A DNA stretch of 6,845 nt from Deltaproteobacteria bacterium (lineage in GTDB: Bacteria; UBA10199; SPLOWO2-01-44-7), in the NCBI GenBank assembly GCA_030688705.1, contig JAUYJH010000173.1, positions 1 through 6,845 of the forward strand, read 5' to 3'. The position numbers were made by a program, and so were the translations under genes. The notes beneath the pieces were generated by a model that saw nothing but the letters and a program-made list of their open reading frames with translations, did not search any database and had not been told where the DNA came from. Positions 4,695-6,845 of this stretch are shown piece by piece (within the stretch, counting starts at the first letter, position 1; each line of letters starts with the position of its first letter).

Positions 4695-5980
4695 CACTTT
4701 AGACTGGGGCCCCACCATGGAAGCATACCCGACCCTTTGGAAACCCGCACCGGATTGGCGCCGTCAAAACGCATCACATAAATGGCGGAATCTTTTCCGC
4801 GCGTGGAATGAAAAGCAAGATAACGGCTGTCCGGGGACCAGCTTGGGTGTTCGTTGTTCCCTTCGCCCGCGGTCAGGCGCTGGATCATGCTCCCATCGGG
4901 GTTCATGGTGAAAATATCAAAGGCTCCGGAATCGCGGGCACAAAAAGCGAGCTTTTGCCCGTCCGGGGACCAGACCGGCGTATCGTTAAACTGTCCCACA
5001 AAAGTAAGCCGCACCTCCCCCTCGCCGCCGGCCCCCATTGTGTAAACGTGGAGCTTGCCGCCCCTGTCCGAGGAAAAAACGACGCGCCCACCGTCTGGAG
5101 AGTAAACCGGAGAGACATCAATCCCGTGCGCATGCGTCAAATGGGCCACCACTTTTCCGGCCAGATTCATCAGGTACAAATCGGAATCTCCTTTCATGGT
5201 GCTCGAAAAAATAATACTGCCGCCGTCCGGCGTGAAAGAGGGAGTAATATTGGTCGCCCCGTTTTTGGTCAGCTGGCGTTTGCCGCCCCCTCCGGCGTCG
5301 ATCGTAAAAATTTCCCAGCTGCTTCCCGTCATGGATGTATAGGCAATGCGGGAGCCGTCCGGAGAAAATTTGGGCCCCAGGCTCAAAACCTTGGAATCGG
5401 TAATCTGGTTGTTATTGGCCCCGTCATAATCCATCACCGCGACCGCCTTGTAGAATTTTTTGGTCGGCACGCTGTAGGTAATTTTACTGTTGAAGGGGCC
5501 TTTAAGGCCGGTCATGGCCAGCATCACCTCATCAGCAAAGCGATGGGCAATGGCGCGGGCATCCTTGGTGCTCCCCACATACTGCTTGCCGACGAGCATC
5601 TGTTTCAAAAAAGGGTCAAAGAGCTTGAGTTGCACCGTCAGCCGGTCTCCCTCTTTTTTGATTCCCCCCTTGATCAGCCCTTGGGCCTCGATGGCGCTCC
5701 ATAAATCAAAGTTGATGGTCTCGGCGGTGATAGCCGTGCTCCCTTTCGGCTCCAAAAAAGCCTCCGGAGGGATGAACTGAAAATAGGCTGAAATTTCCAG
5801 ATCGTTCTTGATGATCTCCGAAATTTCTTTTTCGTAGCGCCCGGCGCCTCCGCCCAAGGGGACCAGTTCCGTAATGGCAATGGGAAGTTTTTTGTCAGAC
5901 GGCTGGTCGATGGGGACATAAATGCGCGCCTGCACGTGTGCGCAGAAAAACAAGACAAAAAGGACGATGTATTTTTTCAT
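4694..5980 (-). CDS. tolB: Periplasmic TolB beta-propeller protein
   Basis: A 428-residue protein of the usual TolB length. A signal peptide (MKKYIVLFVLFFCAHVQA, cleavage expected after residue 18) is followed by the alpha/beta TolB N-terminal domain (about 20-160). The C-terminal propeller has PD40/WD40-like repeats with their FSPDG-type cores near residues 205, 249, 293, 337 and 381, about 44 residues apart. Each is followed by a hydrophobic strand such as RIAYTS or KLAFCA. TolB works in the periplasm with Pal and TolA in outer-membrane constriction and integrity. Its ATG directly follows the TGA of the upstream membrane protein gene (TGAATG at 5983-5978), with no obvious Shine-Dalgarno sequence, so coupling is likely. 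No pal gene follows; ppx does, after the 135-bp repeat. It lies opposite to and away from tolR-tolA, instead of directly after tolA as in the usual tolQRAB-pal order. Confidence 0.95.
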   Translation of the reverse strand: MKKYIVLFVLFFCAHVQARIYVPIDQPSDKKLPIAITELVPLGGGAGRYEKEISEIIKNDLEISAYFQFIPPEAFLEPKGSTAITAETINFDLWSAIEAQGLIKGGIKKEGDRLTVQLKLFDPFLKQMLVGKQYVGSTKDARAIAHRFADEVMLAMTGLKGPFNSKITYSVPTKKFYKAVAVMDYDGANNNQITDSKVLSLGPKFSPDGSRIAYTSMTGSSWEIFTIDAGGGGKRQLTKNGATNITPSFTPDGGSIIFSSTMKGDSDLYLMNLAGKVVAHLTHAHGIDVSPVYSPDGGRVVFSSDRGGKLHVYTMGAGGEGEVRLTFVGQFNDTPVWSPDGQKLAFCARDSGAFDIFTMNPDGSMIQRLTAGEGNNEHPSWSPDSRYLAFHSTRGKDSAIYVMRFDGANPVRVSKGSGMLPWWGPSLK

Positions 5981-6418
5981 TCAGGCCGCTTTCGGTTTAT
6001 GAAGCAGTGCGGTTACCACCCCCAGAACCACCGCATCGACCATCCCCCAGACAAACCATTTCACGTAAAAATCGTTTGTCCAGGGAACATAGGGATACAT
6101 TCCCAAAATCGTCGTTCCCCAGTAGAAAAAGCCGATAAAAACGCCAAACCGTACCCCTTGGGTAAACTTCGGTTTTTGCGAATCGTGACCCACGGCATAC
6201 AGGCAGGTAAAGAGGGCGGCAAAAACCAGATAGTAGGCATAGACCCACTTTTGCATCACGGCAATCTGCTCCGGCCCTCTCAAATACTGGCTGTTGGCCT
6301 CAAACACCCCGGCCATGAAATTGTTGTTGATGACCCAGTCGAGCCCAAAATAGACAGCGGCCACAACAAGGGTGCTCACCAGCCAATTTTTGACATTGCA
6401 TTTGCAATTCCCTGTCAT
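5981..6418 (-). CDS. Four-helix integral membrane protein of unknown function
   Basis: A 145-residue hydrophobic protein I cannot name. Four membrane helices are apparent: about 11-30 (LVSTLVVAAVYFGLDWVI), 57-77, 89-108 (RFGVFIGFFYWGTTILGM) and 119-139. A Cys-containing, weakly charged N-terminus (MTGNCKCNVK) precedes them, and HKPKAA forms a basic tail. The overall look (a W or D in helix 1, then an exposed loop with ANSQYLRGPE, then a GVRFGVFIG helix) recalls small uncharacterised four-helix proteins of about 130-150 residues found in many environmental genomes; that is an impression, not an assignment. The start at 6418 is preceded by a purine-rich AAGGAAAGGGGGGA segment (6434-6421) that serves as ribosome binding site. 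Its TGA abuts the tolB ATG, so it is first gene of a tolB-ppx operon with its own good promoter. It is not a canonical Tol-Pal component; an envelope role is inferred only from linkage. Confidence 0.8.
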   Translation of the reverse strand: MTGNCKCNVKNWLVSTLVVAAVYFGLDWVINNNFMAGVFEANSQYLRGPEQIAVMQKWVYAYYLVFAALFTCLYAVGHDSQKPKFTQGVRFGVFIGFFYWGTTILGMYPYVPWTNDFYVKWFVWGMVDAVVLGVVTALLHKPKAA

Positions 6419-6452
6419 ATTCCCCCCTTTCCTTAAAAATTAAGGTTCGGGG

Positions 6453-6481
6453 AAAATACCTTCTTTTTGACATCCGGTCAA
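6453..6481 (-). promoter_or_regulatory. Promoter of the membrane protein-tolB-ppx operon
   Basis: On the - strand TTGACC (6481-6476) is separated by exactly 17 bp from TATTTT (6458-6453). Transcription would begin near 6446, about 28 nt before the ATG at 6418, leaving room for the purine-rich ribosome binding site. This is the best-formed promoter in the window. Confidence 0.6.
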
Positions 6482-6495
6482 TTTGGATTTACATA
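6467..6495 (+). promoter_or_regulatory. Possible divergent promoter of the aldehyde dehydrogenase gene
   Basis: A perfect TTGACA (6467-6472) lies 17 bp before TACATA (6490-6495), a weak -10 with 3 of 6 matches. Predicted initiation near 6502 falls inside the 42-bp palindrome, so the mRNA would begin with its inner hairpin. The -35 boxes of this promoter and of the - strand promoter are only 3 bp apart and form the inverted pair TTGAC-N5-GTCAA. Confidence 0.4.
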
Positions 6496-6533
6496 AGGTG
6501 CCTGGCACCTCATGAGGTGCCAGGCACCTTATG
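6492..6533. repeat. Perfect 42-bp palindrome ending on a start codon
   Basis: All 21 base pairs match about the centre between 6512 and 6513. Each arm contains a smaller 15-nt odd palindrome, AGGTGCC-T-GGCACCT on the left (6496-6510) and its complement with a central A on the right (6515-6529), joined by CATG. It can therefore form one long hairpin or two 7-bp hairpins. The last three bases are the ATG of the aldehyde dehydrogenase gene; symmetry breaks at the very next base on both sides. There is no T-run, so it is not a standard terminator. Confidence 0.95.
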
Positions 6534-6845
6534 AAAAATTTTAGAAATGAGCCGATTCACGATCCGTGGAAAAATCCGGAAGAGATCAAATCGTTGTTAT
6601 CCGGCATTGAAGAGGCGAGAAAAATTCTCCATCAACCCAAAAAGGTTTTAGTCGGGGAACAGTGGATTGACGGCGATCATGGGGAATATTGCAACGTGAA
6701 TCCCAACAATAGAGAAGAAAAATATGGCCCCTTCACCACCTCTTCTTTGTCACAAGCCGAAAAAGCCCTTGAGTTTGCCAAAAAAATACAACCGGCATGG
6801 GGAGCCAAGCCATTTGCCGAGCGGTCCAAAGCTCTAAGAAAAATC
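6531..6845 (+). CDS. Aldehyde dehydrogenase, 1-pyrroline-5-carboxylate dehydrogenase-like, N-terminal part
   Basis: The first 105 codons of a gene that runs off the right edge; no stop occurs in the window. The opening MKNFRNEPIHDPW has the FRNEP motif typical of the N-terminus of 1-pyrroline-5-carboxylate (glutamate semialdehyde) dehydrogenases of the RocA/PutA branch. VLVGEQWIDG (39-48), VNPNN (56-60), a helix beginning LSQAEKALEFA (73-83), PAWG (88-91) and FAERSKALRKI (95-105) follow the standard order of the NAD-binding N-terminal domain. If so, it oxidises glutamate semialdehyde to glutamate in proline breakdown. The catalytic Cys and Glu lie beyond the window and cannot be checked. The start is well fixed: an in-frame TGA at 6513-6515 lies upstream with no start codon between, and FRNEP must be retained. 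The start codon is the end of a perfect 42-bp palindrome and there is no normal ribosome binding site. Confidence 0.8.
   Translation, partial: MKNFRNEPIHDPWKNPEEIKSLLSGIEEARKILHQPKKVLVGEQWIDGDHGEYCNVNPNNREEKYGPFTTSSLSQAEKALEFAKKIQPAWGAKPFAERSKALRKI

Noticed and set aside
4808..5704. 298-codon open frame on the + strand inside tolB
   Set aside because: It is the antisense shadow of a well-conserved tolB with clear propeller repeats; its translation shows no domain pattern.
6492..6533. Intrinsic terminator between the divergent genes
   Set aside because: The palindrome has no T-run on either strand, lies upstream of both genes and ends on a start codon.

Overview
This window reads like a compact, moderate-GC chromosome segment of an uncultured Gram-negative bacterium, plausibly of deltaproteobacterial type. 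The lineage call is inference: it rests on Tol system genes, a YacG zinc protein (mainly proteobacterial), and the density and kind of short palindromic repeats. No phage, plasmid, transposase or CRISPR gene is visible.

Layout, left to right. (1) The 3' end of tolR/exbD and a complete TolA/TonB-type gene on the + strand. (2) A class I tagatose-/fructose-bisphosphate aldolase (lacD type) on the - strand, overlapping tolA tail to tail, with a tRNA-Gly(CCC) gene directly in front of it; the two are probably one transcript. (3) On the + strand, yacG (DNA gyrase inhibitor type) overlapping guaD (guanine deaminase). (4) A - strand run read right to left: a four-helix membrane protein of unknown function, tolB, then a Ppx/GppA phosphatase that overlaps the guaD 3' end. 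(5) At the right edge, the 5' end of an aldehyde dehydrogenase resembling 1-pyrroline-5-carboxylate dehydrogenase, divergent from the membrane protein gene.

The genes are mostly housekeeping. TolR, TolA and TolB belong to one envelope machine, but tolB lies about 3.6 kb from tolA in the opposite orientation. A past inversion would explain this.

The unexpected signal is the repeats. Four families of short structured repeat occur in 6.8 kb. Most sit flush against start or stop codons, or in frame inside a gene. A five-unit heptamer array (consensus NGGACCA) begins at the tolR stop and supplies the tolA start codon; a second five-unit copy lies inside ppx and is read in the same phase, giving the shared peptide DHGP(R/W)TK. 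A 44-bp hairpin element is also in frame in ppx. A 135-bp terminal-inverted-repeat element built from AAATCCT-like heptads fills the tolB-ppx gap exactly. A perfect 42-bp palindrome ends on the start codon of the aldehyde dehydrogenase gene. Together they suggest mobile short repeats that are tolerated at, or selected for, gene boundaries and surface loops.
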